DNA of 16,543 bases from an uncultured Collinsella sp. (lineage in GTDB: Bacteria; Actinomycetota; Coriobacteriia; Coriobacteriales; Coriobacteriaceae): the NCBI GenBank assembly GCA_900551975.1, contig URYA01000016.1, forward strand, positions 1 to 16,543, written 5' to 3'. This document shows positions 1 through 6,560 of this stretch, piece after piece (position 1 is the stretch's first letter; each line of letters begins with the position of its first letter). The notes beneath the pieces are model-generated. The model was not told where the DNA came from, searched no databases, and worked only from the letters and a program-made list of their open reading frames with translations. The position numbers and the translations under genes are program-made.

Positions 1-368
1 CCATCTCCGCCAGTTCCGGTGCCGACTTCCTGTGCTACGTGACACCGGCAGAGCACCTATGCCTGCCCAACGCCCAGGATGTGCTCGACGGCCTCATGGC
101 CACCAAGATCGCCGCACACGCCGCCGACATCGCCAAGAAGGTGCCGCACGCCCGCGACATGGACGACAAGATGGGCCAGGCACGCCGCAAGCTTGACTGG
201 GACGCCATGTGGGAGTGCGCGCTCGACCCGGTTACGGGCAAGAAGCGCTACGAGGAGTCCCCCGCCGCCACCGAGGGCACTTGCACCATGTGTGGCAAGA
301 TGTGCGCCGTCCGCACCGTCAACAAGATCTTCGAGGGCACCACGATCGACCTCGGCATGGAGGACTAG
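1..368 (+). CDS. thiC: Phosphomethylpyrimidine synthase ThiC, C-terminal fragment
   Basis: This is the last ~121 codons of thiC; the 5' part lies outside the window and the reading frame enters at base 3. ThiC is the [4Fe-4S] radical-SAM enzyme that rearranges aminoimidazole ribotide into HMP phosphate, the pyrimidine half of thiamin. The fragment carries the family block GADFLCYVTPAEHLCLP and, near its end, the Cys-rich cluster motif CTMCGKMC followed by AVRTVNKI. The cysteines are spaced CX2CX3C, one residue tighter than the CX2CX4C spacing of E. coli-type ThiC; I believe shorter ThiC forms share this but could not check. The next gene is thiD, which acts on the ThiC product, so the two fit one pathway. 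They are 181 bp apart with a stem-loop between, so co-transcription is possible but not shown. Confidence 0.95.
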   Translation, partial: ISASSGADFLCYVTPAEHLCLPNAQDVLDGLMATKIAAHAADIAKKVPHARDMDDKMGQARRKLDWDAMWECALDPVTGKKRYEESPAATEGTCTMCGKMCAVRTVNKIFEGTTIDLGMED

Positions 369-462
369 CCTGTCGCCGCGGCCGCTTCTGTCGGCGAGCT
401 GGTGCCTGTCAATTGTTGACGTGTGAACATTTGCTTGCATTTGCGTAAAGATTGCATCGCCC

Positions 463-492
463 GCCCGGGTTCGACATAGAGTCGGCCCGGGC
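463..492. other. Stem-loop between thiC and thiD
   Basis: The arms GCCCGGG (463-469) and CCCGGGC (486-492) pair perfectly. Inside them CGAC (472-475) pairs with GTCG (481-484) around a 5-nt loop. No T-tract follows on either strand, so it is not a typical intrinsic terminator. It could stabilise the thiC 3' end or adjust thiD expression. In the rest of the 369-549 gap I see no confident promoter and no TPP riboswitch. Confidence 0.5.
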
Positions 493-549
493 ATCTTGAT
501 AATGCTGGCTTAAAGACCCATTTGATTCCGACCGAACAAGGGAGCGAAC

Positions 550-1380
550 ATGGATCGTAGTAAGGTACCTGCCGTCCTGTCCATCGCGGGATCCGATTCC
601 AGCGGCGGCGCCGGCATTCAGGCCGACATCAAGACCATCACGGCGCACCGTCTGTATGCCCAGACGGCCATCACCGCCATCACAGCGCAAAACACACTGG
701 GCGTTACCGCCGTGCAGGATATCTCGCCAGATATCGTAGCCGCGCAAATTGACGCCGTTTTTGACGATATCCGCCCGAGCGCCGTCAAGATCGGCATGGT
801 TTCTTCTGTCGAGATTATCGATGTTATCGCCGACCGCCTGAGCGCCTGGAAGGCGACAAACGTGGTAGTCGACCCCGTCATGGTAGCCACCTCGGGCGCA
901 CGGCTGATTGCCGAAGATGCCGCAGAGGCGCTCACTCGCCGCCTGTTCCCGCTAGCGACGGTTATCACGCCCAATATTCCCGAGGCCATGGCCCTGCTCG
1001 ACTACGAGGTCGACTCCGAGCGCACGCAGCAAAATGCTGCCATGCTCCTCACCCGCCGCTTTGGTTGTGCATCCCTCGTTAAGGGTGGGCATCTTGTCAA
1101 CGAGGCCAACGATGTACTGGCCGAACCCGCGCCACTCGATGACGAGGGCAACCATCTGGGAGATCCACTCACCACGTGGTTCCGCCACAAGCGCATCGAG
1201 ACCGACAACACGCACGGCACCGGATGCACGCTCTCGTCCGCCATCGCCTGCGCGCTGGCTCAGGGCATGGATCTTACCGACGCCGTCAACGCCGGCAAGG
1301 CATACCTGACAGGCGCTCTGGCCGCCGGCCTGAACATGGGCAAAGGCTCCGGCCCTGTCAACCACATGTGGCAGTATTAA
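550..1380 (+). CDS. thiD: Hydroxymethylpyrimidine/phosphomethylpyrimidine kinase ThiD
   Basis: This is a ribokinase-fold kinase that phosphorylates HMP and then HMP-P to HMP-PP for thiamin synthesis in the cytoplasm. The protein is 276 aa, close to the usual 260-280. The N-terminal signature AGSDSSGGAGIQAD (residues ~14-27) binds the pyrimidine. DPVMVATSGA lies mid-protein, and HGTGC (222-226) supplies the anion hole and ATP phosphate-binding loop typical of ThiD. The ATG is preceded by AAGGGAG at good spacing, which supports this start. It lies downstream of thiC on the same strand, and a strong stem-loop just after the stop probably ends the transcript. ThiD-like proteins include pyridoxal kinases; the position next to thiC favours ThiD. 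No thiE domain is fused to it. Confidence 0.94.
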   Translation: MDRSKVPAVLSIAGSDSSGGAGIQADIKTITAHRLYAQTAITAITAQNTLGVTAVQDISPDIVAAQIDAVFDDIRPSAVKIGMVSSVEIIDVIADRLSAWKATNVVVDPVMVATSGARLIAEDAAEALTRRLFPLATVITPNIPEAMALLDYEVDSERTQQNAAMLLTRRFGCASLVKGGHLVNEANDVLAEPAPLDDEGNHLGDPLTTWFRHKRIETDNTHGTGCTLSSAIACALAQGMDLTDAVNAGKAYLTGALAAGLNMGKGSGPVNHMWQY

Positions 1381-1395
1381 GATTCGCAGCCCAAG

Positions 1396-1428
1396 CCACC
1401 GCAAAGGCGCCCGCCCCCTTTGCGGTGG
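1396..1428. terminator. Stem-loop between converging thiD and the SGNH gene, probable bidirectional terminator
   Basis: A perfect 12-bp stem, CCACCGCAAAGG (1396-1407) with CCTTTGCGGTGG (1417-1428), encloses a 9-nt loop. It begins 16 nt after the thiD stop and ends 12 nt before the end of the opposing SGNH gene. The T-run after the stem is only TTT on the + strand and poorer still on the - strand, so termination may be partial or factor-assisted. Confidence 0.6.
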
Positions 1429-1440
1429 TTTGGGGTCGCG

Positions 1441-2100
1441 CTACTCTCCGAGCATCTCTTGGAGCTTGGCTGCCACGGCGTGACCCAGGCTCTCATGGCT
1501 TTCGGGCATCATATGCAGATAGTCGATATCGCCCGGCTCGGCAAAGTCGGCGGCATTCAAAAAGTCGCAGCCAAACTGCTCAGCCACATGCGCGTAGTAC
1601 TCACCAAAATGTTCCGAGGCTTCTACGGAATGCTCGTCAAAATCGGTCATATATACGTCGGCGATCTGCGGCTTAATCTTGATAGGCGCCATCAGCAGAA
1701 TGCGCGGACAAGGCGCAGCGTCGGTCCACGGAAACGCGCGGACGGCGCGAATCAGCGCCATGGCGCCACGGGCGATATCGGAAGCTGTCACGTTAAAGAC
1801 CGTCTTACAGTCGTTGGTGCCCAGCATGATCACAATGGCGTCCAGCGGCTTATGGGCCTCGAGCAGCATCGGAAGTGCGCGGATGCCGTTAAGATTGGTG
1901 TCCAGATGGCACATGTCGTCGCGTACCGTCGTGCGGCCGTTGAGGCCTTCTTCAATTACATGCCAGCCCTCACCTAAGTCACGTTGGGCCACGCCGCACC
2001 AGCGCACATCCTGCGCATAGCGCACCGCGGTGCCGTCGCGCATGCCCGCCGGATCGTAACCATAGGTGTTGCTGTCGCCAAAGCATAGAACGTTTTTCAT
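1441..2100 (-). CDS. SGNH/GDSL-family hydrolase (lysophospholipase L1/arylesterase-like)
   Basis: This is a 219-aa cytoplasmic-looking hydrolase with no signal peptide. The SGNH blocks are in order: GDSNTYGYDP with the nucleophile Ser at residue 10, the oxyanion Gly/Asn in EGLNGRTTVRDD (~51-62), GTND (94-97), and the acid/base pair in DYLH (Asp193, His196) before SHESLG. All catalytic positions are present, so it is probably an active esterase, acylhydrolase or deacetylase on a small acylated substrate; the substrate cannot be told from sequence. A longer in-frame ORF reaches 2178, but GAGGGG sits 6 nt before the ATG at 2098-2100 and the GDS motif starts there as in the family. The upstream extension also runs through a terminator hairpin. 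It lies on the - strand behind the PARG-like gene. Confidence 0.85.
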   Translation of the reverse strand: MKNVLCFGDSNTYGYDPAGMRDGTAVRYAQDVRWCGVAQRDLGEGWHVIEEGLNGRTTVRDDMCHLDTNLNGIRALPMLLEAHKPLDAIVIMLGTNDCKTVFNVTASDIARGAMALIRAVRAFPWTDAAPCPRILLMAPIKIKPQIADVYMTDFDEHSVEASEHFGEYYAHVAEQFGCDFLNAADFAEPGDIDYLHMMPESHESLGHAVAAKLQEMLGE

Positions 2101-2119
2101 CGTAAGCCCCTCGCTCAGT

Positions 2120-2152
2120 AAAAAGCCGACGGAAGCAGCCTCTCCCGCCGGC
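2120..2152 (-). terminator. Intrinsic terminator of the PARG-like gene
   Basis: Read on the - strand, GCCGGCGG pairs with CCGTCGGC (one G-T pair) around a 12-nt loop and is followed by TTTTT. It sits 27 nt after the stop of the PARG-like gene and before the SGNH start, so the two genes are probably separate transcription units. Confidence 0.75.
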
Positions 2153-2178
2153 TCGACCCATCTGTCAGCACGTACCAA

Positions 2179-3312
2179 TTACAGGTACTTGCGCCAATCG
2201 TCCTCGTCCTCATCATCCTCGGTAGCAGCCTGGGTCTGCTCGGCGGCGCGAGCTGCCGCAGCGCGAGCGGCAACCTGGGCATAGGACTCCTCGTTGCGCT
2301 CGGGGAAGTTTGCCAGCACGTGCTCGAACTTGGCAAAATCCTCATCCCAGCGCGTAGAAGGCACGGCAAAGAAGACTTGCTTGACCTTAAAGTCGCCCGA
2401 CGCGAGCTCCTTGCGGAAGAGCTCGGCCACGGCCTCTGCGTCAAAGCCGTTGTTGTCGCAGCCCCAAGCGCCCAGCACGAGCTTCTCGCGACCTAGCTCG
2501 TCGCAAATGGCAAGCACAAAGCGAATGCGGTCGCGCAGGGCATCCAGCAGAGCATCGTCGCTCACGCGATACTCCTGGCGGGCGCGCTTAACGTTGGGCG
2601 CGGCGGCCACGATCACGTCGGCGTATGCATGCACGTGGTTGCGGTCGAAGCGCACCGCAGGCACCACCAGCGCACGGTTTCGGTAAAGCTCGCAGTTGAT
2701 GTTGCGGCGACGGTTCTCGCCGTACCATTTGCGCTGCTTATCGAGAACGTTGTACAGATACGAATCGGCGCACAGCGTGGCCTCCTGGCCCAGATAACCC
2801 TGAATATAGCCACCGCCCGGGTTGGTGAACGAGGCAAAGGCGAGCACGGCCATGTCGCAGAACTGCGCATAGCCACGACCGTTGTCCAGGATAGCCTGCG
2901 TGGCGGAGGCATCGAGCACGGTGACCTCGGGCAGAACCGGAGCGGGCTCCTCAGCAGGCGCGGACTCAGCTTCAGCGATTTCCTCGGCAGGCTCCTCGAC
3001 GGGCTCAGGCGCTGCCTCGGTCTCGGACGCTGCCTCGACCTCGGCAGCCTCCGCGCCCTCGACGTCCTCGGCAACCTGTTCTTCGGTGGCCACAGCACTC
3101 TGAACCTTGGCCTTCATCGCCGAGACAAAGCCGGCAGGCATACCGTCAAACTCGCGAACACCGGCAAGCGAACGCTCGATATCCTTGGCGCACGCTTCGG
3201 ACACAGTTGCCACGTGACGCTCGGCGGCCTTGGCACGGGCCTCGCGCTTGGGATTGGGCTGACCCGCTCGGTTGGACCTGCGGTTACGGTTCCTGTTGTC
3301 GACGTCTGCCAT
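2179..3312 (-). CDS. TIGR02452-family protein with a PARG-like macrodomain, possibly catalytically altered
   Basis: This 377-aa protein has a bacterial poly(ADP-ribose) glycohydrolase-like fold. What shows this: NPGGG (164-168), then QEATLCADS (from 176), GAWGCDNNGFD (281-291) and FAVPS near 315, all in the order of the microbial PARG/DUF2263 family. The family removes or binds ADP-ribose on proteins. The canonical signature is GGG-X6-8-QEE. Here the spacing is kept but the second Glu, the key acid in studied PARGs, is Ala178 (codon GCC), so hydrolysis may be lost or altered. A 60-residue Glu/Ala/Pro-rich low-complexity stretch (about 74-128) separates a basic N-terminal segment from the macrodomain, and the C terminus is acidic (EDDEDEDD). 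The start is supported by AAAGGTGA before the ATG. It is single-gene, flanked by terminators on both sides. The family call is good; the activity is unknown. Confidence 0.8.
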   Translation of the reverse strand: MADVDNRNRNRRSNRAGQPNPKREARAKAAERHVATVSEACAKDIERSLAGVREFDGMPAGFVSAMKAKVQSAVATEEQVAEDVEGAEAAEVEAASETEAAPEPVEEPAEEIAEAESAPAEEPAPVLPEVTVLDASATQAILDNGRGYAQFCDMAVLAFASFTNPGGGYIQGYLGQEATLCADSYLYNVLDKQRKWYGENRRRNINCELYRNRALVVPAVRFDRNHVHAYADVIVAAAPNVKRARQEYRVSDDALLDALRDRIRFVLAICDELGREKLVLGAWGCDNNGFDAEAVAELFRKELASGDFKVKQVFFAVPSTRWDEDFAKFEHVLANFPERNEESYAQVAARAAAARAAEQTQAATEDDEDEDDWRKYL

Positions 3313-3378
3313 AAGTGGTCACCTTTCTCGGTCTCTGCCGCTATCGGCTTTTCCCATCCATGATACCCCGCCGCGTAC

Positions 3379-3404
3379 AAAAAAGACGGCCCCGAAGGAC
3401 CGCC
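3379..3404 (-). terminator. Intrinsic terminator of the Bax-inhibitor-like gene
   Basis: On the - strand GGCGGTCC pairs with GGGCCGTC (two G-T pairs) around a TTCG tetraloop and is followed by six T. This is a textbook Rho-independent terminator 47 nt after the BI-1-family stop. It separates that gene from the PARG-like gene. Confidence 0.88.
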
Positions 3405-3450
3405 TTTCGCATCGATTTATACGCACGGCAAGCACCGCCGCAATTCGCCA

Positions 3451-4146
3451 CTAGTCGCGACGGCCAAGGATGTTCAGGATGCGCAAGAACACGTTGATAA
3501 TGTCCACGAATAGATTGGACGCCATGAGCACGGCGTTGGGCAGCGTAGGCGGCACCGTCGTGGCAACATAGGTGTCGTAGCCAATAAAGCCGGCAAACAC
3601 CACGATCACGATCAGGTCGGTGATGGTCTGCGAGACACCCATGAACATCAGCACGATCTCAACCAGAATCGTGGCAAGCAGAATGCCAAAACCGATGCCA
3701 TATACGCGCTGGAAAAACTTGGGGAACGTCACGCCCAAGGCGCCAAAGACAAAGGTGATGGCGGCCGTGGCGATAAAGGCAGTGTTGATGGTGGGCAGGT
3801 CGTAGTTGGCAAGGCCAAACGACGCGGTCAGGCCAAAGGTACTCGCAAAGATTACGTAGCCCACAAGGGACAGACCCACAGACTGCTTGCCCGCGGCGGC
3901 CGACATCATGACCATGCCGACGATGGTCAAAATAAACGAGCCAAAGACCAGCGGCAAGGCGGCGCCGTTCATCATCATGCGCGCAAACGACATGGTGCTC
4001 GTAAAGTAGGCGCCGGCACCCATGGCGCAAAAGCCCAAGAAGATCAGGGCAGACATGGCGAGATTGTACGCGCGCGGCGACATCTCCTTGGCACGGCTTG
4101 CGCCGGTCTCGACGGGGCCGTTCTGATAGCCCTGGATATCGTTCAT
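3451..4146 (-). CDS. Bax inhibitor-1/YccA family integral membrane protein
   Basis: This 231-aa protein has about seven hydrophobic membrane segments after a short hydrophilic N terminus (residues 1-27). The C-terminal family pattern is clear: FAGFIGYDTYVA followed by NAVLMASNLFVDIINVFLRI, containing the two conserved Asp residues (YDT and LFVDIIN) that form the pH-sensing pair in the Bacillus homologue YetJ. Family members act as calcium-leak channels or as FtsH-linked membrane quality-control factors (YccA); which applies here cannot be told. The start is supported by GAAAGGA 8 nt before the ATG. A candidate -10 TACAAT lies about 55 nt upstream inside an inverted repeat. The gene ends at a strong terminator, so it is probably monocistronic or co-transcribed with the small upstream gene. 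Confidence 0.88.
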   Translation of the reverse strand: MNDIQGYQNGPVETGASRAKEMSPRAYNLAMSALIFLGFCAMGAGAYFTSTMSFARMMMNGAALPLVFGSFILTIVGMVMMSAAAGKQSVGLSLVGYVIFASTFGLTASFGLANYDLPTINTAFIATAAITFVFGALGVTFPKFFQRVYGIGFGILLATILVEIVLMFMGVSQTITDLIVIVVFAGFIGYDTYVATTVPPTLPNAVLMASNLFVDIINVFLRILNILGRRD

Positions 4147-4174
4147 AGGTTCGTCCTTTCAAAAGCGCCGCGAC

Positions 4175-4239
4175 AGCGCCGTAGGTGACAAGATTCCTGT
4201 CATTGTACCCGAATGCCGTACGTCCTTACCTACGGCGCT
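4175..4239. repeat. 12-bp perfect inverted repeat between the small SOS-like gene and the BI-1-like gene
   Basis: AGCGCCGTAGGT (4175-4186) is the exact reverse complement of ACCTACGGCGCT (4228-4239). The right arm lies inside the last codons of the small hypothetical gene. The loop holds a nested GACA/TGTC hairpin and a - strand TACAAT (4202-4207) that could be the -10 of the BI-1 promoter. There is no clear T-tract, so its role (attenuator, partial terminator or processing site) is open. Confidence 0.55.
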
Positions 4240-4564
4240 CGCCCTCGAGCGTACGGTCGAATGCCCACACCCACCAACGCATCAGATGGGCCTGCGAGCC
4301 ATCCGGTCGTTCACGCGTCTGGTCCTCCAGATACAACTCGGTCGCATGCCCGCCAAAACGCACCTTATAGGTTGCCGTACGAATGCCGTGAACCGTTAGG
4401 CCAAAACCGGTGGATGAGACAATCTCGTCGATCGTAAAACAGCGACCGTCGACCCAGCAGACGGTGACCGGCACGACCTGTCCGCCCGCGAGGATGCGAG
4501 CCACGACGTCCACATACTGCTTGTGCACGCGCCGAGTTTTGCCATCTGTCTGTCGATATTCCAT
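4226..4564 (-). CDS. Small conserved-looking hypothetical protein, candidate SOS-regulated gene
   Basis: This is a 112-aa soluble protein I do not recognise with certainty. The N terminus is basic and helical (KTRRVHKQYVDVVARIL), followed by beta-rich sequence: VTVCWVDGRCFTIDEIV, then YKVRFGGHATELYLE, ending RWWVWAFDRT. The order WxDGRxFxIDEI ... TELYLE ... WxWAFD recalls the small DUF6504-type proteins that in actinobacteria accompany LexA-controlled translesion polymerase genes; this is a low-confidence resemblance from memory. The ORF stays open to 4651 (141 aa), but the ATG at 4562-4564 is preferred. A promoter core with a LexA-like box lies directly upstream of it, giving a transcript that begins at or next to the ATG. 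AGGAG is also present but only 2 nt from the ATG. The next gene downstream is the BI-1-like gene. Confidence 0.65.
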   Translation of the reverse strand: MEYRQTDGKTRRVHKQYVDVVARILAGGQVVPVTVCWVDGRCFTIDEIVSSTGFGLTVHGIRTATYKVRFGGHATELYLEDQTRERPDGSQAHLMRWWVWAFDRTLEGERRR

Positions 4565-4571
4565 GTCTCCT

Positions 4572-4601
4572 ATTATCGAACACATGTTTGCATGTTGTAA
4601 A
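4572..4601 (-). promoter_or_regulatory. Candidate sigma-70-type promoter giving a leaderless mRNA
   Basis: On the - strand, -35 TTTACA (4596-4601), an 18-bp spacer and -10 GATAAT (4572-4577) form a near-consensus core. With normal geometry transcription would begin at about 4565, one base before the ATG at 4562-4564. The mRNA would therefore be essentially leaderless, and the adjacent AGGAG would be too close to act as a ribosome-binding site. Confidence 0.6.
4577..4590. promoter_or_regulatory. LexA/SOS-box-like operator
   Basis: CGAACACATGTTTG matches the Gram-positive SOS box CGAAC-N4-GTTCG at all but one position; the left half is perfect and the right half is GTTTG. It lies between the -35 and -10 of the small hypothetical gene, where a bound repressor would block RNA polymerase. 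A single near-match could arise by chance, but its position makes that less likely. Confidence 0.55.
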
Positions 4602-4752
4602 GCGAACAGACTGTGGTTTTGGAGTGTCGGAGCAATCGCACGTGTCCGCATGGCGTGTTAGCAAAAAGAATACCCGCGGTCAACAGGACTAATATTCAAT
4701 TTTAATGCCAAAAAATCCACTTCTCACGTCAGAACTCCGTTAAGAAACCCAC

Positions 4753-4784
4753 AGGAGGTGATACGATTTATCATGTTTTTGTAA
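4753..4784 (+). promoter_or_regulatory. Strong Shine-Dalgarno-like site and 3-codon mini-ORF ahead of the PiT gene
   Basis: AGGAGGTGAT (4753-4762) is fully complementary to the 3' end of 16S rRNA, yet it is about 52 nt from the PiT ATG and cannot serve it directly. The next ATG (4773) opens ATG TTT TTG TAA in the same frame as PiT. It may be a leader peptide, a ribosome standby site or a relic of an older start. The spacing from the AGGAGG core to 4773 is long (14 nt), so use is uncertain. Confidence 0.4.
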
Positions 4785-4814
4785 CGTGCCTGCAAACTTC
4801 GAGAAAGCCCATAT

Positions 4815-5864
4815 ATGGACGTAACGTTCTCAACCTTCCTCGGCCAAATTGTGTCGAACCCAGTCCTTGCCGTCACCGTGATCCTCGCGCTCGGCGCCAT
4901 CTTCGTCAATGGATGGACCGACGCGCCCAACGCCATCGCGACCTGCGTCACTACGCGTTGCATGCCCGCCCGCGCCGCCATTCTCATGAGCGCCGCATTC
5001 AACTTCCTCGGCGTGCTCATCATGACGCACTTTAATGCGAGCGTCGCCAACACCATCTCACATATCGTCGACTTTGGCGGAAACAGCACCATGGCGCTCG
5101 CCTGTCTGTGCGCGGCGCTGTTCTCCATCGTCGTCTACGGCGCCACAGCGTCGCGTTTTGGCATCCCCACCTCGCAAAGCCACAGCCTTATCGCCGGCCT
5201 GACCGGTGCCGCTATCGCCCTCGGCGGCGCGAGCAGCGTCAACGTCCACGAGTGGATGAAGGTCATCTACGGCCTGGCGCTCTCCATCGGCCTGGGCTTT
5301 GTCATGGGCTGGGTCCTGTGCAAGCTCGTCTCGATTCTTTTCGCCGCCGCCAACAGGCGGCGTGCCAATGTCTTCTTTAAATATGCTCAGATCGCAAGTG
5401 CCGCGGCCATGAGCTTTATGCACGGCGCGCAGGATGGACAGAAGTTCATCGGCGTGCTCTTTTTAGGCGTGGCCTTCGCAAACGGCCAGACCAGCGTCGG
5501 TGATGCCGGCATCCCCATCTGGATTATGCTGCTGTGCTCGGCCACCATGGGCATCGGCACCAGCGTGGGCGGTGAGCGCATCATCAAGTCCGTCGGCCAG
5601 AGCATGGTTAAGCTCGAGAAGTATCAGGGCTTCTCCGCCGACCTCGCGGGCGCCGCGAACCTGCTGCTTGCCACCCTTACCGGCATCCCCGTGTCCTCCA
5701 CACACATCAAGACCTGCGCCATCATGGGCGTCGGTGCCGTCAAGCGCCTCTCGGCGATCAACTTCGGTGTCGTCAAGGACATGATGTTCACCTGGTTCTT
5801 CACCTTCCCCGCCTGCGGACTCATCAGCTTTGTCATGGCCAAGCTGTTCATGATGTTCCTCTAA
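4815..5864 (+). CDS. PiT-family inorganic phosphate transporter
   Basis: This 349-aa polytopic membrane protein imports phosphate with a cation (low-affinity, constitutive type). Both PiT half-repeats are visible: NGWTDAPNAIAT (32-43) with GIPTSQSHS (116-124) in the first half, and HGAQDGQK (203-210) with GIPVSSTH (290-297) in the second. About nine to ten membrane segments fit, with a basic cytoplasmic loop (NRRRANVFFK, ~180) between the halves. The length suits the compact bacterial type found next to DUF47 proteins. The ATG at 4815 is the first usable start after an in-frame TAA at 4782; only a weak GAGAAAG precedes it. The DUF47 gene follows after 67 nt and almost surely forms an operon with it. 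No confident promoter was found. Confidence 0.92.
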   Translation: MDVTFSTFLGQIVSNPVLAVTVILALGAIFVNGWTDAPNAIATCVTTRCMPARAAILMSAAFNFLGVLIMTHFNASVANTISHIVDFGGNSTMALACLCAALFSIVVYGATASRFGIPTSQSHSLIAGLTGAAIALGGASSVNVHEWMKVIYGLALSIGLGFVMGWVLCKLVSILFAAANRRRANVFFKYAQIASAAAMSFMHGAQDGQKFIGVLFLGVAFANGQTSVGDAGIPIWIMLLCSATMGIGTSVGGERIIKSVGQSMVKLEKYQGFSADLAGAANLLLATLTGIPVSSTHIKTCAIMGVGAVKRLSAINFGVVKDMMFTWFFTFPACGLISFVMAKLFMMFL

Positions 5865-5931
5865 TCAAACCGAACGTCCATCCGGACCGCAACACTTCGC
5901 CCACCCGTCTTCGCCTCGAAAGGACCCACCC

Positions 5932-6555
5932 ATGGCAAAGAAACCCGATTCGTTCTACTTTGACAACTACGTCGCTTGCGCCGACCTCGCCGTCCAGGCC
6001 GCAGAGCTGCTCACCAAGATTTTTGAGAACTTCGATCCCGCGCAGATTCACGACATGCTCAATAAGATGCATGCGATTGAGCATGCGGCAGACAAGAAGC
6101 ACCACGAGCTCGAAGACGCCCTGCTCACCGCCTTTATCACCCCGCTCGAGCGCGAGGATCTGGATCTGATGAGCTGCGCGCTCGACACCGTGCTCGACCG
6201 TATTGAGGGCGTCGTGCAGCGCGTCTACTTCACCAACATCCAGAGCATCCATCCCGACGCCATCGTCATCGCCCACAAGGCAACCGATGCCTGCCGCGCC
6301 ATGAAGGACCTGATGGTCGAGCTTCCCAACTACCGCAAGTCCAAAACGCTGCGCGAGCTGGTCATCCAGATCAACACCATCGAGTCCGAGGCCGACGAGC
6401 TCTACATCAACGCCATGCGCAACCTACACGTTAACGGCAAGGACCCGCTCGAGGTCATCGCTTGGCGTGACGTGTACGCCTTCCTGGAGTACTGCGCCGA
6501 CTGCTGCGAGAATGTGGCCGATGTCGTGGATTCGATTGTCATGAAGAACAGTTAA
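5932..6555 (+). CDS. DUF47 (PhoU-like) accessory protein of the PiT transporter
   Basis: This 207-aa all-helical soluble protein belongs to the DUF47/Pit-accessory family, which is distantly related to PhoU. Visible features are EHAADKKHHE (50-59), FITPLERED (68-76), and acidic helix motifs DTVLDRIE (~85-92) and EYCADCCENVADVVD near the C terminus; these E/D-rich motifs probably bind metal. Family members are encoded next to PiT genes and are thought to regulate transport. The start is supported by GAAAGGA before the ATG. It ends just ahead of a large palindrome (6561-6669) that may define the transcript's 3' end. A true PhoU lies elsewhere in the window (10211-11068) with the Pst genes, so each phosphate system has its own PhoU-type protein. 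Confidence 0.9.
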   Translation: MAKKPDSFYFDNYVACADLAVQAAELLTKIFENFDPAQIHDMLNKMHAIEHAADKKHHELEDALLTAFITPLEREDLDLMSCALDTVLDRIEGVVQRVYFTNIQSIHPDAIVIAHKATDACRAMKDLMVELPNYRKSKTLRELVIQINTIESEADELYINAMRNLHVNGKDPLEVIAWRDVYAFLEYCADCCENVADVVDSIVMKNS

Positions 6556-6560
6556 TTGGG

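Noticed and set aside
369..549. TPP riboswitch ahead of thiD
   Set aside because: The conserved CUGAGA and core thi-box segments are not visible in the gap.
2101..2178. Upstream 26-codon extension of the SGNH hydrolase
   Set aside because: It would cross the terminator of the preceding gene, and the family N terminus and ribosome site both point to 2100.
2629..3363. 244-codon + strand ORF opposite the PARG-like gene
   Set aside because: It is the complement of a gene with recognisable family motifs; the Leu/Gly/Arg-rich product has no domain pattern.
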